The translations under genes were made by a program, and so were the position numbers. From Pisaster brevispinus (taxonomy: Eukaryota > Echinodermata > Asteroidea > Forcipulatida > Asteriidae), in assembly GCA_023634235.1 (NCBI GenBank), contig JAMKCF010000007.1:18296592-18360591 (forward strand): DNA of 64,000 bases, in the 5' to 3' direction. Of this stretch, positions 41,539 to 52,751 are shown piece after piece (positions within the stretch are counted from its first letter, which is position 1; each line of letters starts with the position of its first letter). Below the pieces are notes generated by a model. That model did not search any database. It had not been told where the DNA came from and saw only the letters and a program-made list of their open reading frames with translations.

Positions 41539-43977
41539 ATGAACGACACCGAACATGATGACCGTGCGTCCCAGACCAGTTCGAAGACCGCACATTCATC
41601 TTCATCAGCTACAAGTGAAGCGACCAAGGCCCGCGCAAGGGCAGAGGCAGCACATGTCCGTGCATCGTTCGCCGAAAGAGAAGCAAGGTTAAAAGTGGAG
41701 AGTGCTGAAAGAGACGCAAAAATGAGACTAGAAAAAGCGAAATTGGATGCAGAGTTGGGAGCTATGAGTCTTCATAGAGAGGCACCGGCAGCTATGGCAG
41801 AGGCTGAAGCTTTGGAGACAGCCGAAGAATACATAAGAGTGCCTAGTAGCAAAAACAGCACATCGCTTAAACAGCAAGACGTTACTGAACGCACCAGCAA
41901 TTATGTGTTGCAACAAGCTGAGTTCCACGCCAGTTACCCATCCATGCCCAATTTGGAACCAGCGTACGACATGATGTACGCTACATCTACCCACCCAAGT
42001 CAAACTCTAGCTAATCATCCAACTCTACCCAACAGCGATCCGTCAAAATTCCCTGAAAGGAGCCCAAACCTGAGCCCAAAACCTCCATCACCACTTCCGC
42101 AGCACAGACACAATGACGAAACCCCAAAGTCATCGAATGACGAACCTGTTCAAGACACCAAACCACAAAACATATCCTCAGGAGAGCAAGGTCAAACTCC
42201 AGCTGTGAATGACTTTGCTAAGTACTTGGCACGACGTGAGCTGGTGAACACAGGGCTTGCACAGTACGACGACCGGCCCGAGAGCTTCCGAGCATGGAAG
42301 TCGTCATTCACTAACGCTACCAAGGGCCTAGGCCTCACAGCCAGTGAAGAATTGGATCTCCTGATGAAGTGGCTTGGAAAGGAGTCATCACAGCATGCCA
42401 AACGACTCCGTGCTGTACACATCAATGATCCAACGGCAGCATTGAAAAAGGTTTGGGAAAGGCTAAGAGAGTGTTACGCTTCATCGGAAGTCATCGAAAG
42501 TGCGCTGTTCAAGAAACTGGACAACTTCCCCAGAATCTACAGCAGAGATTACATAAAGCTGAGGGAACTCGGAGACCTTCTCATGGAAGTTCAATCTGCA
42601 AAAGAAGACGGCTATTTTCCCGGCCTTGCTTATTTGGACACTGCCCGTGGTGTCAATCCCATTGTGGAGAAGTTGCCACACAACCTTCAGGAAAGGTGGA
42701 TTTCGAGGGGGTCTAAATACAAGAAGGATCACAACATGTCCTTTCCCCCATTCTCTATCTTCATGGAGTTCATCTGCTATGAAGCGAAGGCCAGAAATGA
42801 CCCTAGTTTTTCCTTCACCAGCAACACTACTGGCCCAAGTAGAAGTGATCGACCTCCATTCCGAAACACAAGAACTCCAGTGACCGTTAATAAGACTGAT
42901 GTTTCCATGGTAACCAGAGCAAATATTACCACAGAGATGGAAGACGATCCGAATAAATACTGCCCTCTACATCAAAAACCACATCCCCTCAGGAAGTGCA
43001 GAGGCTTCAGAGCCAAATCATTAGACGAGCGAAAGGCCTTTCTAAGTGAGAAAGGAATCTGTTTCAAATGCTGTGCATCCTCATCCCACCTCTCAAGAGA
43101 CTGCAAGATCGCAATCAAATGCACTGAATGTGAGAGTGACCGCCATACCACTGCTATGCACCCGGGGCCTGCCCCCTGGTCGTCGAAGACTTCCTACCCT
43201 ACACCACAGCACGGCGGGGAGGAAGTCATCAAGCCTACCATCCCACCTGCAGTCAACTCTCAATGCACCGAGGTTTGTGGCAAAGGTCTGACATCACGAT
43301 CCTGCTCTAAAATATGCCTGGTGAAAGTATGTCCACACAACCGCCACAAAGATGCAGTCACAATGTACGCTATGCTCGACGATCAGAGCAACCGGTCACT
43401 GGCAAGGTCAGAATTCTTTGATCTCTTCAATGTTCAAGGAAGCCAATCGCCATATTCTCTCGGAACCTGTGCGGGAGTCACAGAAATGCGAGGAAGGAAG
43501 ACCGACGGTTTTCAGATCCAAGCGGCGAATGGAGGAGTTAGTCTGAAACTCCCTCCGCTCATCGAGTGTAACGAAATCCTAAACAACAGGACTGAGATCC
43601 CAACGCCCGAGGCAGCCCTTCATCACCCTCATCTGAAGTCTATAGCAGCCCAAATCCCAGAACTTGACCCGAATGCTGAAATTCTGCTATTGCTTGGGAG
43701 AGACATCCTCAGAGTACATAAAGTAAGACAGCAGATCAATGGACCACACAACGCCCCCTTCGCCCAACAACTCGATCTAGGCTGGGTTCTTGTCGGAGAA
43801 GTTTGCCTTGGAGATGCACACAAGCCAAGCATAAACAGCTTCAAAACCCACCTGCTGGAGAGCGGACGTCCATCCCTTCTCACTCCATGCACGAGTCACT
43901 TCAACATAAAAGAAAAGATGAGTTATGACAGAGAGCAACGCTATGGTTCGTCCATCGATGGAAGCCCGGCCAAGTAA
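41539..43977 (+). CDS. gag: BEL Gag-protease region
   Basis: 812 codons. N-terminal Ala/Glu/Arg-rich coiled coil (AEREARLKVESAERDAKMRL-type), then the BEL-type capsid region (DUF1759-like: FRAWKSSFTNATKGLGLTAS, LLMKWLGKESSQHAKRLRAV). Zinc knuckles follow: CPLHQKPHPLRKC and CFKCCASSSHLSRDC (about 509-523). The protease signature is AMLDDQSNRSLA (about 611-622), D-D-x-S as usual in BEL. The frame stops at TAA 43975-43977, but the same frame resumes nine codons later as the RT region, so the stop is probably a mutation within one gag-pol polyprotein. Confidence 0.9.
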   Translation: MNDTEHDDRASQTSSKTAHSSSSATSEATKARARAEAAHVRASFAEREARLKVESAERDAKMRLEKAKLDAELGAMSLHREAPAAMAEAEALETAEEYIRVPSSKNSTSLKQQDVTERTSNYVLQQAEFHASYPSMPNLEPAYDMMYATSTHPSQTLANHPTLPNSDPSKFPERSPNLSPKPPSPLPQHRHNDETPKSSNDEPVQDTKPQNISSGEQGQTPAVNDFAKYLARRELVNTGLAQYDDRPESFRAWKSSFTNATKGLGLTASEELDLLMKWLGKESSQHAKRLRAVHINDPTAALKKVWERLRECYASSEVIESALFKKLDNFPRIYSRDYIKLRELGDLLMEVQSAKEDGYFPGLAYLDTARGVNPIVEKLPHNLQERWISRGSKYKKDHNMSFPPFSIFMEFICYEAKARNDPSFSFTSNTTGPSRSDRPPFRNTRTPVTVNKTDVSMVTRANITTEMEDDPNKYCPLHQKPHPLRKCRGFRAKSLDERKAFLSEKGICFKCCASSSHLSRDCKIAIKCTECESDRHTTAMHPGPAPWSSKTSYPTPQHGGEEVIKPTIPPAVNSQCTEVCGKGLTSRSCSKICLVKVCPHNRHKDAVTMYAMLDDQSNRSLARSEFFDLFNVQGSQSPYSLGTCAGVTEMRGRKTDGFQIQAANGGVSLKLPPLIECNEILNNRTEIPTPEAALHHPHLKSIAAQIPELDPNAEILLLLGRDILRVHKVRQQINGPHNAPFAQQLDLGWVLVGEVCLGDAHKPSINSFKTHLLESGRPSLLTPCTSHFNIKEKMSYDREQRYGSSIDGSPAK

Positions 43978-44004
43978 CCAGCTTTTGACAAGCTCGGCAA
44001 TGGG

Positions 44005-47000
44005 GTGTTTCAGAGGACCCATGATGACAACAAAACCGCTCTCTCCATCGAAGATACAATGTTTCTCAAGATCATGGATGATGAAGTTTTCAAAGACGAC
44101 ACTAACAGCTGGGTGGCTCCTCTCCCCTTCAAAACACCCAGACGTCCTCTCCCTAACAACCGGGAACATGCTGTTACACGTCTAAACTCCTTGCGACGCA
44201 GCTTGGACAAGAAGCCAGAGATGAAAGATCAATTCATCGCATTCATGGGGAAGATGTTCCGGAACCATCACGCTGAGGTTGCACCCCCACTGAAGAGCAC
44301 AGAGGAGCGATGGTACCTGCCGACCTTTGGAGTTTATCACCCTCAGAGGCCAGACCAAATCAGGGTGGTCTTTGACTCCAGTGCGCAACAGGATGGCATC
44401 TCACTCAACAACGTGATGCTCACTGGTCCAGACCTGAATAACAGCCTCCTTGGAGTTTTGATATGCTTCAGGAAGGAACCTGTAGCAATCGTCGCAGACA
44501 TTCAGCAGATGTTCTACTGCTTTGGTGTAAGAGAAGACCATAGAGACCATTTGCGATTCCTCTGGTACAGAGACAATGACTTGACGAAAGACATCATCGA
44601 CTACAGGATGACAGTTCATGTCTTCGGTAACAGCCCATCTCCTGCTGTCGCCATATACGGTCTCAGACGAGCTGCCCAAGAAGGAGAAAGCGACCACGGT
44701 GCAGACACACGAGAATTCGTAGAAAGACATTTCTATGTCGACGATGGACTCACGTCTCTTCCCACGCCCATTGAGGCCATTGATCTATTGCAGAGGACCC
44801 GGGCATCACTTGCGGAATCAAACCTACGATTGCACAAGATCGCTTCAAACAACGCCGCAGTGATGGCAGCCTTTCCGCCGGAGGACCATGCCAAAGGTAT
44901 GAAAGACTTGGGCCTCGGAGGCGACAGCGGAGTCGTGCAACGCAGCCTAGGTCTATGCTGGGAAATCACAATGGACACGTTCACATTCAGGGTGACGACC
45001 GACGACAAGCCATTTACTCGCCGTGGAGTACTGTCAATGGTAAACAGCCTTTACGACCCTCTCGGCCTGGTAGCTCCGGTAACCATACAAGGCAGAGCCC
45101 TGCTTCGTGAACTCACAACCAAGGCTTGCCATTGGGACACACCTCTCCCCAAAGACAGCCTGAAAGAATGGGAGACGTGGAGAGATTCGCTTCAGGAGCT
45201 GAAGGAGCTTCATATCCCTCGCACATACGCAATGAAATCTCTCACCAAGGTACGACGCACCGAGCTGTGTGTGTTCTCAGATGCGTCCACCAGAGCCATT
45301 GGGGCGGTAGCTTATCTCCGAACACTTGACGAAAACGGACAGACCGCAGTGGGATTCGTCCTCGGAAAAGCTAAGCTAGCCCCTCTGTCCGAACCTACCA
45401 TACCTCGACTGGAACTATGTGCTGCAGTGCTAGCAGTAGAGATGGCAGAGCTCATCCTAGATGAAATAGACCTCAAAATGGACGCAGTGAACTTCTACTG
45501 TGACAGTAAAGTCGTACTCGGTTACATTCACAATGAATCCAAGCGATTCTACGTATATGTACACAACAGAGTCCAGCGTATACGTCAGTCAACAAGGCCA
45601 GATCAGTGGAACTACGTGCCAACAGAGCACAATCCAGCAGACCACACTTCACGAGGAATTCTAGCTTCCCAGCTCACAAGTACGTCATGGTTCATGGGAC
45701 CGTCATTTCTCTACAAGCTGAACCAAGCTCCTTCAGAGAAATCAGACACCTTCGAGCTAGTTGATCCAGAGCTAGATGTAGAAATACGTCCCCAGGTGAC
45801 AAGTTTCGCTACCCAGACGAAGATGACAACACTAACACACAAACGCTTTGAACGTTTCTCGACGTGGAAGTCACTCCTGAGAGGAGTTACTCTCCTCATC
45901 CATGTCGCACGTTCCCACAAAATGGACTCAGGAAGCCAGTCAACCAAATGCAGTGGATGGCACGAACCCTATACTCCAGACGAGCTAGCTCAAGCAAAAG
46001 ATGTTATCATCAAGTCAGTCCAAAGAGAGTTCTACTCAGGGGAGTTTACAAACCTCGACCAGAAGAAAGATGTTCCCAAGAACAGTTCTCTCATAAAGCT
46101 GAATCCTGTTTTGGAAGAGGGCTTCATCAGAGTGGGGGGTCGTCTCAAACATGCACAGCTAGACCGTGACCAGAAGAACCCAATTATCTTACCAGGTAAC
46201 CACCACGTTTGCACACTGCTAGTACACCATTACCACGAGCAGGTGAAGCACCAAGGTCGCCATTTTACAGAAGGGACCATCAGAGCGTCAGGCCTATGGA
46301 TTGTCGGCGGTAAGAGACTCATAAACTCTGTCCTACATAAGTGCGTCATATGCAAGAAGCTCCGTGGGAAGTTGGAAGAACAGAAGATGGCGGACCTGCC
46401 ACCTGAGCGACTCAATACATCTCCACCATTCACATACGTTGGTTTGGATGTTTTTGGTCCATGGACAGTCATCGCACGACGCAAAAGGGGAGGTCATGCT
46501 GAAAGCAAACGCTGGGCAATGTTGTTCACTTGCATGAGCACGAGAGCCATACACATTGAAGTTCTAGAGTCCATGGACTCGTCATGTTGCATCAACGCGC
46601 TCAGACGTTTTTTTTTGCTCTCCGTGGACCAGCAAAACAGCTTAGATCCGACTGTGGTACCAACTTCGTTGGAGCCTGTAACGAGCTGAAACTTGGAAAG
46701 GAACAACAACATGGGACAAGCATGCACCGCTACCTAAGTGAACAAGAGTCCTCGACTCCATTCTATTACAGAACAAATCCTCTCACCTCTCGCATGAAGT
46801 ACTGTGCACATTCTTGGCCGAAGTTACAGCGATCGTCAACGCCCGACCTCTCATCCCAGTCTCCAACGATCCTGAATTGCCATTTATCTTGACACCTGCA
46901 ACGCTGCTTACCCAGAAGGTTGGTGCTCCTGCTCCTTTTGGAGAATTCACCGACAAGGACCTGCTCAAGAGCCAGTGGAGGCAGGTACAGAGTCTTGCCA

Positions 47001-47281
47001 GTAAGTTCTGGGCCCGATGGAAACGGGAATACCTGCCTACCCTACAGAGCCGACAGAAGTGGACGGAAACCCATCGTAACCTGAAAGAGGGAGACCTTGT
47101 ACTCTTAAAAGACAAGCAAGTCGTCCGCAATGAGTGGCCACTGGCTCGAGTTACTTCTGCCTTTGTGAGTGATGACGGAAAGGTCCGCAAGATAGAAGTC
47201 AAGGTCTCGGCCAAAGACACCGTCAAGAAGTTCATGAGGCCCATCTCAGAAGTCGTACTTCTACTACCAAAAGAGGACTGA
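44005..47281 (+). pseudogene. pol: BEL Pol (RT-RNase H-integrase), frameshifted
   Basis: To 46689 the frame is open: linker with SWVAPLPFKTPRRPLPNNRE, RT with RVVFDSSAQQDG, VADIQQMFY and the catalytic HFYVDDG (about residue 242), RNase H with CVFSDASTRAIGAVAYL, ETPNP-like EHNPADHTSRG, then integrase zinc finger (H-H, CVICKK) and first aspartate (YVGLDVFGPW). At a run of nine T (46609-46617) the frame shifts. The second aspartate (LRSDCGTNF) is in the next frame. A further change near 46755 coincides with loss of the segment that should carry the third catalytic residue (usually NPPHxSHMGGxWE). The third frame (46814-47281) gives NARPLIPVSNDPE and the C-terminal domain (EGDLVLLKD, WPLARV). Integrase is therefore dead. 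Confidence 0.88.
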
Positions 47282-47324
47282 ACATTAAGTTTATAGTGTA
47301 TTATGTCATACTAAGATGCCAGAC

Positions 47325-47938
47325 GGGGAGTATTCTGGATCCATCTATCCGTTAAGTTTATTTGCGCCCTCTATTGACAAGCTCATTCTCAGAATCACGC
47401 TTTTACACAATTTACTGTCGAAAGTTTTATGTCTACATTTTTTCACATTTTGTGACTAATTGATCCTTCCCAATCTACTGCCTTCTCAGTTAACGCCTGC
47501 GTGAAGCATTGTCTGTCAGTTTAAAGCTTTTCTTGCCTTGTTTTTGGACATATAAAAAGTGTTTTAGTGGGTATTTAGGCCTCGGTAGTTCACATGATTT
47601 TTTGTACACATTTAACTTACATATCGTTATTGGTTAATGGGATTTGCATGTGGGTTTTTTACTGCACGGGTCGCGCCAAATTTTCAAATTTTGTGAGGTC
47701 TGTGTATTATTGCATTTAGCTTCAGCATTCTTTAAGCCATACGTTACATGTAATCATTATAGTTTTCTTATTCTTGTTTTACAGTTTCACTCCTTGTTCA
47801 CGGACGTCATTCCTCTGTGGCTTGAATTGAATAAAACACTGGAGCTTGGAGGCTATTTCCTGACTCTCATGTCATTATTTAATGGAGTTTGGCTGGCTGT
47901 CTAATTTTGGTTAGATACACCTCAAGGAGGACAGTACA
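47325..47938 (+). repeat. BEL 3' LTR (start approximate)
   Basis: Begins shortly after the purine-rich CAGACGGGGAG at about 47318-47328 and ends CTCAAGGAGGACAGTACA. Its last 19 bp recur at 41442. The exact first base is not determinable without a complete 5' LTR. Confidence 0.6.
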
Positions 47939-48463
47939 CCCATATTCAGACCCCTGCCAAGTACCCATCAAAGGCGTGATTGGTCTATCCTCATATCAGG
48001 TCACACATTGGACCTAGTTTATAACCAAATGTAATATAAAAGCAATCGGACATTTCAATTGGGCACTAGGGGGTCTCAAAAATGACGAAAAGTCATCACG
48101 CAGGCCGTTTTTAAAGACCTACACCGTGATAAACAAATGACCTGTGCTACTTCTGACAGTATAATTTAGTTGATGGAATACCAGATACCCTTAAAATTAA
48201 TTTGTAGCTATATGTGTTATCTCCATTTGTAGATACAGACCTCTAAAAATGCCGAAAACACAAAAAGTCAATTTGAAGGGGCGGGGCTTCATTTTTTAGG
48301 GGTCATATCTCAAAAAATGTTGAGGAGTAGGATTCTAAAATTGTTCGTGTGTTAATGGCACCCATAGGGGTTCGTTTAAAAAAAACAAGCAAAATCTGAG
48401 ACGGAGCCTGCCAAACTTTTCAGGATTTTAGGTGAGTTGGCACGGTATGACCCTCATAGCTAA
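47937..48463 (-). mobile_element. Giant palindrome 2, right arm
   Basis: Reverse complement of 20344-20880: CACCCATATTCAGACCCC, the TATAACCAAATGTAATA block, GGGGTCTCAAAAATGACG, GAAGGGGCGGGGCTT and GTTGGCACGGTATGACCCT. Ends at 48463, where the split LTR resumes. Confidence 0.8.
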
Positions 48464-48584
48464 ATTGGAAAAGAGAGCGAGTATACAGGTCGCGACCCCA
48501 AAGTTAACTTTTTACAGTAAACATGTAAACCACAAAAGTTGGAGTACTGATGTAAATACTGAGGGCGCACTTGGGTTCCTTACA
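48464..48584 (-). repeat. LTR, 5' portion (minus strand), partner of 19909-20343
   Basis: Reverse complement of the start of the 25034 solo LTR: ends GAGGGCGCACTTGGG then TTCCTTACA, equivalent to TGTAGGGATCCCAAGTGCGC. Joining it to 19909-20343 would give one LTR-length unit of about 556 bp, close to the 554-bp solo LTR. Confidence 0.7.
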
Positions 48585-49335
48585 TTAAGACGGGCGAGAC
48601 TTGGGTACAACTTTGGAGCGACATTTATCTGCAATTATTAGACTACATTTAGGTAAGGGCGACATTTACATACTTTGGGGCTACATTGAGGTCCAACGAC
48701 ATTTAGGTACAACTTTGAGGCTACTTTTAGGTCGGGCTATATTTAGGTACAATTTTTGGGTTACATTTAGATCAGGGCGACATTATGGTACAACTTTTAG
48801 GCTACATTTAAATTGGGCGGCTTTTGGGAACAACTTCGGAGCTACATTTAGGTTGGGCAAAATTTAGCTAAAACTTTGGAGTTTCATTTAGAATAGGCGA
48901 GATTTAGGTACATTTTTGGGGCTACATTTAGGTCGGGCGACAGTAAAGTACAACTTTGGGGCTACATTGAGGTCGGGGCGACATTTAGTTTTAAATTTGG
49001 GGCCACAATTAGATTTGGGCGACAATTTGGTACAACTTTGAGGTTACATTTGGGCTACAGTTATGTCAGGCGGCATTTAGGTACAACTTCAGGGCTACAT
49101 TTAAGACGGGCGAGATTTAGGTACAACTTTAACGCTACATTCAGGTCAAGCGGCAGTAAAGTAAAACTTTCGGGCACATTTAGGTCGGGGTGTTATTCAG
49201 TTACAACTTTGGGGCTATATTTAGGTCAAGAATTATTCAAGTACAACATTGGGGATACATTTAATAGGTCAGGGTGACATTAAGGTAAAACTTTGGGGCT
49301 ACATTGAGGTCTGGTGACACTTTGAGGTCTGGCGA
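48585..49335 (-). repeat. 40-bp-type minisatellite, block C
   Basis: Continuation of block B on the minus strand, diverged copies of the same unit, from TTAAGACGGGCGAGAC to GGTCTGGCGACACTTG. Ends abruptly at 49335. Confidence 0.8.
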
Positions 49336-49675
49336 CACTTGTTATTATGCGTACTGCACATATATGCACTGTACATGGCCATATTATATACACAAGAATC
49401 ACGAACACTGTTACTTACAACACCATACGACAGTGTACTTATTCCGTATGACGATCAGATTATCTTAATTGTTTTCAGTATTCAAAAAGGGTATTTAGTT
49501 GGTGTAAATACGTGACTCGCGAGTCACGAGTCTTCTTGGTCGAAGTCCGAGTCATGATAGTCGAGTCGGAGTCCGAGTCCGAGTATTTTGCCGACGTGGC
49601 TCGAGTCAAGTCCGAGTTACCAAAAATGTGCCACGAGACGGACTCGAGTCCGAGTCCTGTACTCGAGACCTACAA
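49336..49675. other. Spacer with GAGTCCGAGTC simple repeat
   Basis: No gene. 49510-49660 is rich in CGAGTC/GAGTCCGAGTC words including a palindromic GTGACTCGCGAGTCAC. The end of block C and the start of the 100-bp satellite lie on either side. Confidence 0.5.
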
Positions 49676-49745
49676 CTCTGCTTAGTACAGAATTAGTCTC
49701 TGAACATTGTTAAGAGTTTGACAAATTGTTGTCTCCGAAAGTATT
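49676..49745 (+). repeat. 100-bp satellite, partial monomer before DIRS copy 2
   Basis: CTTAGTACAGAATTAGTCTC, GAACATTGTTAAGAGTTTGA, then TTGTTGTCTCCGAA: same order as the satellite at 62240-64000. Broken at GTCTCCGA by DIRS copy 2. Confidence 0.75.
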
Positions 49746-50127
49746 GAACGAATTCAACCTCGTCATCATGACGTCACTGCAGAGACCACGTGAGATAGAT
49801 CTTACCAGCCATAAACAGTAACTGTGCGATCAAGCTATTAGTAGTCCTTGAAGATGATATGTTTGGCGATATTAAACAAGAATACGAAGCACTTGATAAT
49901 GTGGGCCTTAAAATAAGGGACAAACTTGCAGTCATGACGAGTAAAATACTACCAAATCGTCAGATGAGAAAATAATAAGACAAACAGTCGCCCGCAGATT
50001 TACAAAGAACTGATCAAGACAACAGTTAACCCAGAGATCTGGGCATTACTTAAACCAAGCACTCGTTCTAGAGACCTGAAATTCATAAGGTACAAAAGCT
50101 ATTAATTTTCTGCATAATTATGTTCAA

Positions 50128-50595
50128 TTGCTTCAACTGACGGACAAATTGTTGTCGAAAGATAAAAACGCTAAAAAAGACGTTAAACTAGCTATGGACT
50201 CATTGACTTTGATGGCTAATGCCAATATTGAATTAAACCGTCGAAGAAGGGAACTCATGCGTCCAGATTTGAATGCCCAATACCAGCGCCTATGTGCGCC
50301 ATCTGTTCCCATCACAAAGTTACTGTTTGGGGATGATTTGACCAATGAAGTCAAGGAGGGTACAACATCGGTCAAGGCAGTGATGCCCGAGGTCTGGGCC
50401 ACCGCAGAGGCTTTGGCTACCATCACACAAGCAGATACAATACTCGGGCAAAAAAGTACGGAGGAACCCAGAACAACACAAAGGGCCACTACCCCTCCAG
50501 AAGCTACGGCAGGAGACGACCGTACAACAGACGGGGCCAAAGCACCCAATCATAACTGCCCAAAGCACATCATTAGAGTGCAGCAAGGTCAGTAA
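50128..50595 (+). CDS. gag: DIRS copy 2 gag-like ORF
   Basis: 155 codons: LTDKLLSKDKNAKKDVKLAM, MANANIELNRRRRELMRPDL, APSVPITKLLFGDD and PEVWATAEALATITQADT, closing in a Thr/Pro-rich tail. The NRRRREL-x-RPDL-N-x-x-Y-x-x-L pattern (compare LRKRELEKPDL in copy 3) is typical of DIRS gag, where the protein coats element RNA. The start is the first Met of the open frame; the protein is probably truncated at its N-terminus, since text matching DIRS gag (DPEIWALLKPSTRSRDLKF type) is visible upstream at 50030-50095 in another frame. Confidence 0.65.
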   Translation: MLQLTDKLLSKDKNAKKDVKLAMDSLTLMANANIELNRRRRELMRPDLNAQYQRLCAPSVPITKLLFGDDLTNEVKEGTTSVKAVMPEVWATAEALATITQADTILGQKSTEEPRTTQRATTPPEATAGDDRTTDGAKAPNHNCPKHIIRVQQGQ

Positions 50596-51726
50596 CTCTT
50601 GTGAAAGTAAAACGAACTCATTAAGACGTTATTTGCCAACTTGGAAAAGGCTCACGTCTGACCAAAATATTTTGAATGTTGTAAAAGGACTCAATGGTGA
50701 GATTGAAATGCCACCAAGACAAAAATTAATACCCAAACAGTATGATTGCCCTATCTGTTCACGAGGAAAGGCTTGTGCAACAAGAAATTAAAAATTATTG
50801 ATCAAAGAAGTGATTGAAGTCACAACTCATGAGCCTAAAGAGTTTCTTTCAAACATATTTCTACGACCAAAGAACGATGGATCGTACAGAATGATACTGA
50901 ATTTAAAGGCACTGAATAAACATGTCAAATATCATCATTTTAAGATGGAAACTTTGCAGTCTGCAATACACATGATGACAAAAGATTGTCACATGGCATC
51001 TATTGATTTACTTGATGCTTACTATTCAGTGCCACTTGCGTAAGAACATGGAAAGTTTCAGTGGGGATCAAATATTTATCAATACACATTTTATCCAAAT
51101 GGCCTTGCTTCAGCACCACGTGTATTTACAAAGGTATTAAAACCCATATATTCTGCCCTTAGATGCCAAGGCTTTCAATTTTAATGGCTTTTAAAGACTA
51201 CTTATTAAACGGAGAGACTTCTGAAGAATGTTGCAAAAAATAAAGGTGACTGTACAACTTATGACCCAAGCGGGGTTCATAATTCAGAACTAGAAATCAG
51301 TTTGCATTCAAACACAAACAATAACCTTTCTTGGGTTTGAGCTTAGCACCAGGAAAGTTTCAGTTAGTTTGACATTAGAAAAATCAAGGAATTTAAAAAT
51401 GGCTTGTCAGTCCTTGAAAACAAACGATTCACCGACGGTTCGAGAAGTAGCCCAAGTTATTGGCACGATAGTATCAACATTTCCCGGTGTAATGTTTGGT
51501 CGACTTTTTTACCGAAATCTCAAAAAAGAGAAAACTCGAGCATTGCAAGTAGAAGACAGTACATACGATACTCAAATGAGTTTGTCACAGGAGGCATTAG
51601 GACCTCACCTGGTGGATTGAAATCCCATGAAGCCACAAGTTATGTTCAAAAGATTAATTCAAAAACCAAAGATAACAAATTATTCCAATGCATCCAAGAT
51701 AAGATGGGGAGCAATATGCAAGAATG
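50595..51726 (+). pseudogene. DIRS copy 2 reverse transcriptase and RNase H start
   Basis: RT in broken frames: 50798-51043 gives VIEVTTHEPKEFLSNIFL, DGSYRMILNLKALNKHVKYH, ETLQSAIHMMTKDC and DLLDAYYSVPLA, then a stop. 51060-51250 shows weathered YQYTFYPNGLASAPRVFTK. 51369-51620 gives the thumb/connection, CQSLKTNDSPTVREVAQVIG and FPGVMFGRLFYRNL, typical of DIRS RT. Near 51690-51715, KIRWGAICK equals the RNase H S/D-x-GWGA segment. The element breaks off there. Several stops and frameshifts; inactive. Confidence 0.75.
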
Positions 51727-52559
51727 TTTGTCTCCGATCACGCTAAGATTTTACGTGTGGTTTTAAACCACCCATACTTTTTCCTAGTTCAGAATCAGTC
51801 TCAGAGCATTCTAAAGAGTTTGAAAACAGTTTGTCTCCGATCCCGCTGAAGTTTTACGAGAAGCTTTAGAACACCCGAGTTTCTTGATACACAATTAATC
51901 TTGGACTATTCTAAATAGTTTCAATTTGTCTTCTCTTCGAATTGACTGAAGTTTAACCAATTACTTTGGAACAATCATATTTCGTTGTATACATAAAGTC
52001 CTAGGGCATTCAGTATAGTTTGACAAAAAATTGTCGACCATCACGCTGAAAATTTACGAGAAGGTTTTAAACACCCGTATTTCTTAGTACAGAATTGTTC
52101 TCGGACAATTCTGAAAAGATTCAATTTTGTTTTCCCATTTGACTGAAGTTAAACCAATTACTTGAGAACACCCATGTTTCTTCGTAAATATTTTGTCTCC
52201 GATCGATGTTAAGAGTTTGAAACATTTTGTTTCTCCAATCACGCTGAGAAACTTTGGTGAGAAGCTTTAAACAGCAATGGTTCTTGGTACAGAATTAGTC
52301 ACAGACCATTTTATAGAGTTTAACAAATTCGCAGTCTCCGATCACGCTGAGATTTGACGAGGAGCTTTTAAATACCCGAGTTTCTTGGTAAAACAATTAA
52401 TCAGACCATTCTGAAGTGTTTCAAATTTGTTTATCTCCGATCTGACTGAAGTTGAGCAAACTACTTGAGAACACCCATATTTCTTAGTAAAGAATAGGTC
52501 TCAGGGCATTCTGTATAGTTTTTATAGTAAATGTTTGTCTCTGATCATGCTGAGGTTGA
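51727..52559 (+). repeat. 100-bp satellite between two DIRS copies
   Basis: About eight degenerate monomers with the order TTTGTCTCCGATCACGCTGA, TTTTACGAGAAGCTTT, GAACACCC, TTTCTTAGTACAGAATTAGTC, ATTCTGAAGAGTTTGA. More diverged than the array at 62240-64000. Confidence 0.85.
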
Positions 52560-52751
52560 ACCAATTCTACCAAGTTATCACTAACACTGAACGACTAACG
52601 GGAGATTGCACCATTCACCGGAAGATATCGTTACAGTTGAGAGAATCTTTTGTAAAACAATGGATTCACCAGTATAACGAGGTACGAGTCCCTCAGTGCA
52701 TGTTTTGTGACCGTAGTGTATCACTACTATTACTACTACAACGCGTTTACC

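Larger units (their letters stand above)
41442..47938 (+). mobile_element. BEL/Pao LTR retrotransposon, decayed
   Basis: Gag-PR-RT-RH-IN in one direction, with a 3' LTR (about 47325-47938) and only a 19-bp stub of the 5' LTR: CCTCAAGGAGGACAGTACA at 41442-41460 equals 47920-47938. The left neighbour is Gypsy 2 and the right neighbour palindrome 2, so no matching target duplication can exist; a deletion removed most of the 5' LTR and the missing Gypsy 2 half. It carries one in-frame stop, at least two frame changes and a deletion in the integrase. Confidence 0.85.
49746..51726 (+). mobile_element. DIRS-like element copy 2, truncated
   Basis: Begins with CTCGTCATCATGACGTCACTGCAG-type terminal text (20-nt core CGTCATCATGACGTCACTGC), then gag (50128-50595), RT fragments (50798-51250) and the RT thumb/RNase H start (51369-51726), all in plus orientation. 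It stops at 51726 and satellite follows. No tyrosine recombinase or distal inverted terminus is present. Confidence 0.75.

Noticed and set aside
43975..44004. Programmed readthrough at the BEL TAA stop
   Set aside because: The element has several other inactivating changes, and BEL elements normally have one uninterrupted gag-pol frame; a simple nonsense mutation is the better explanation.
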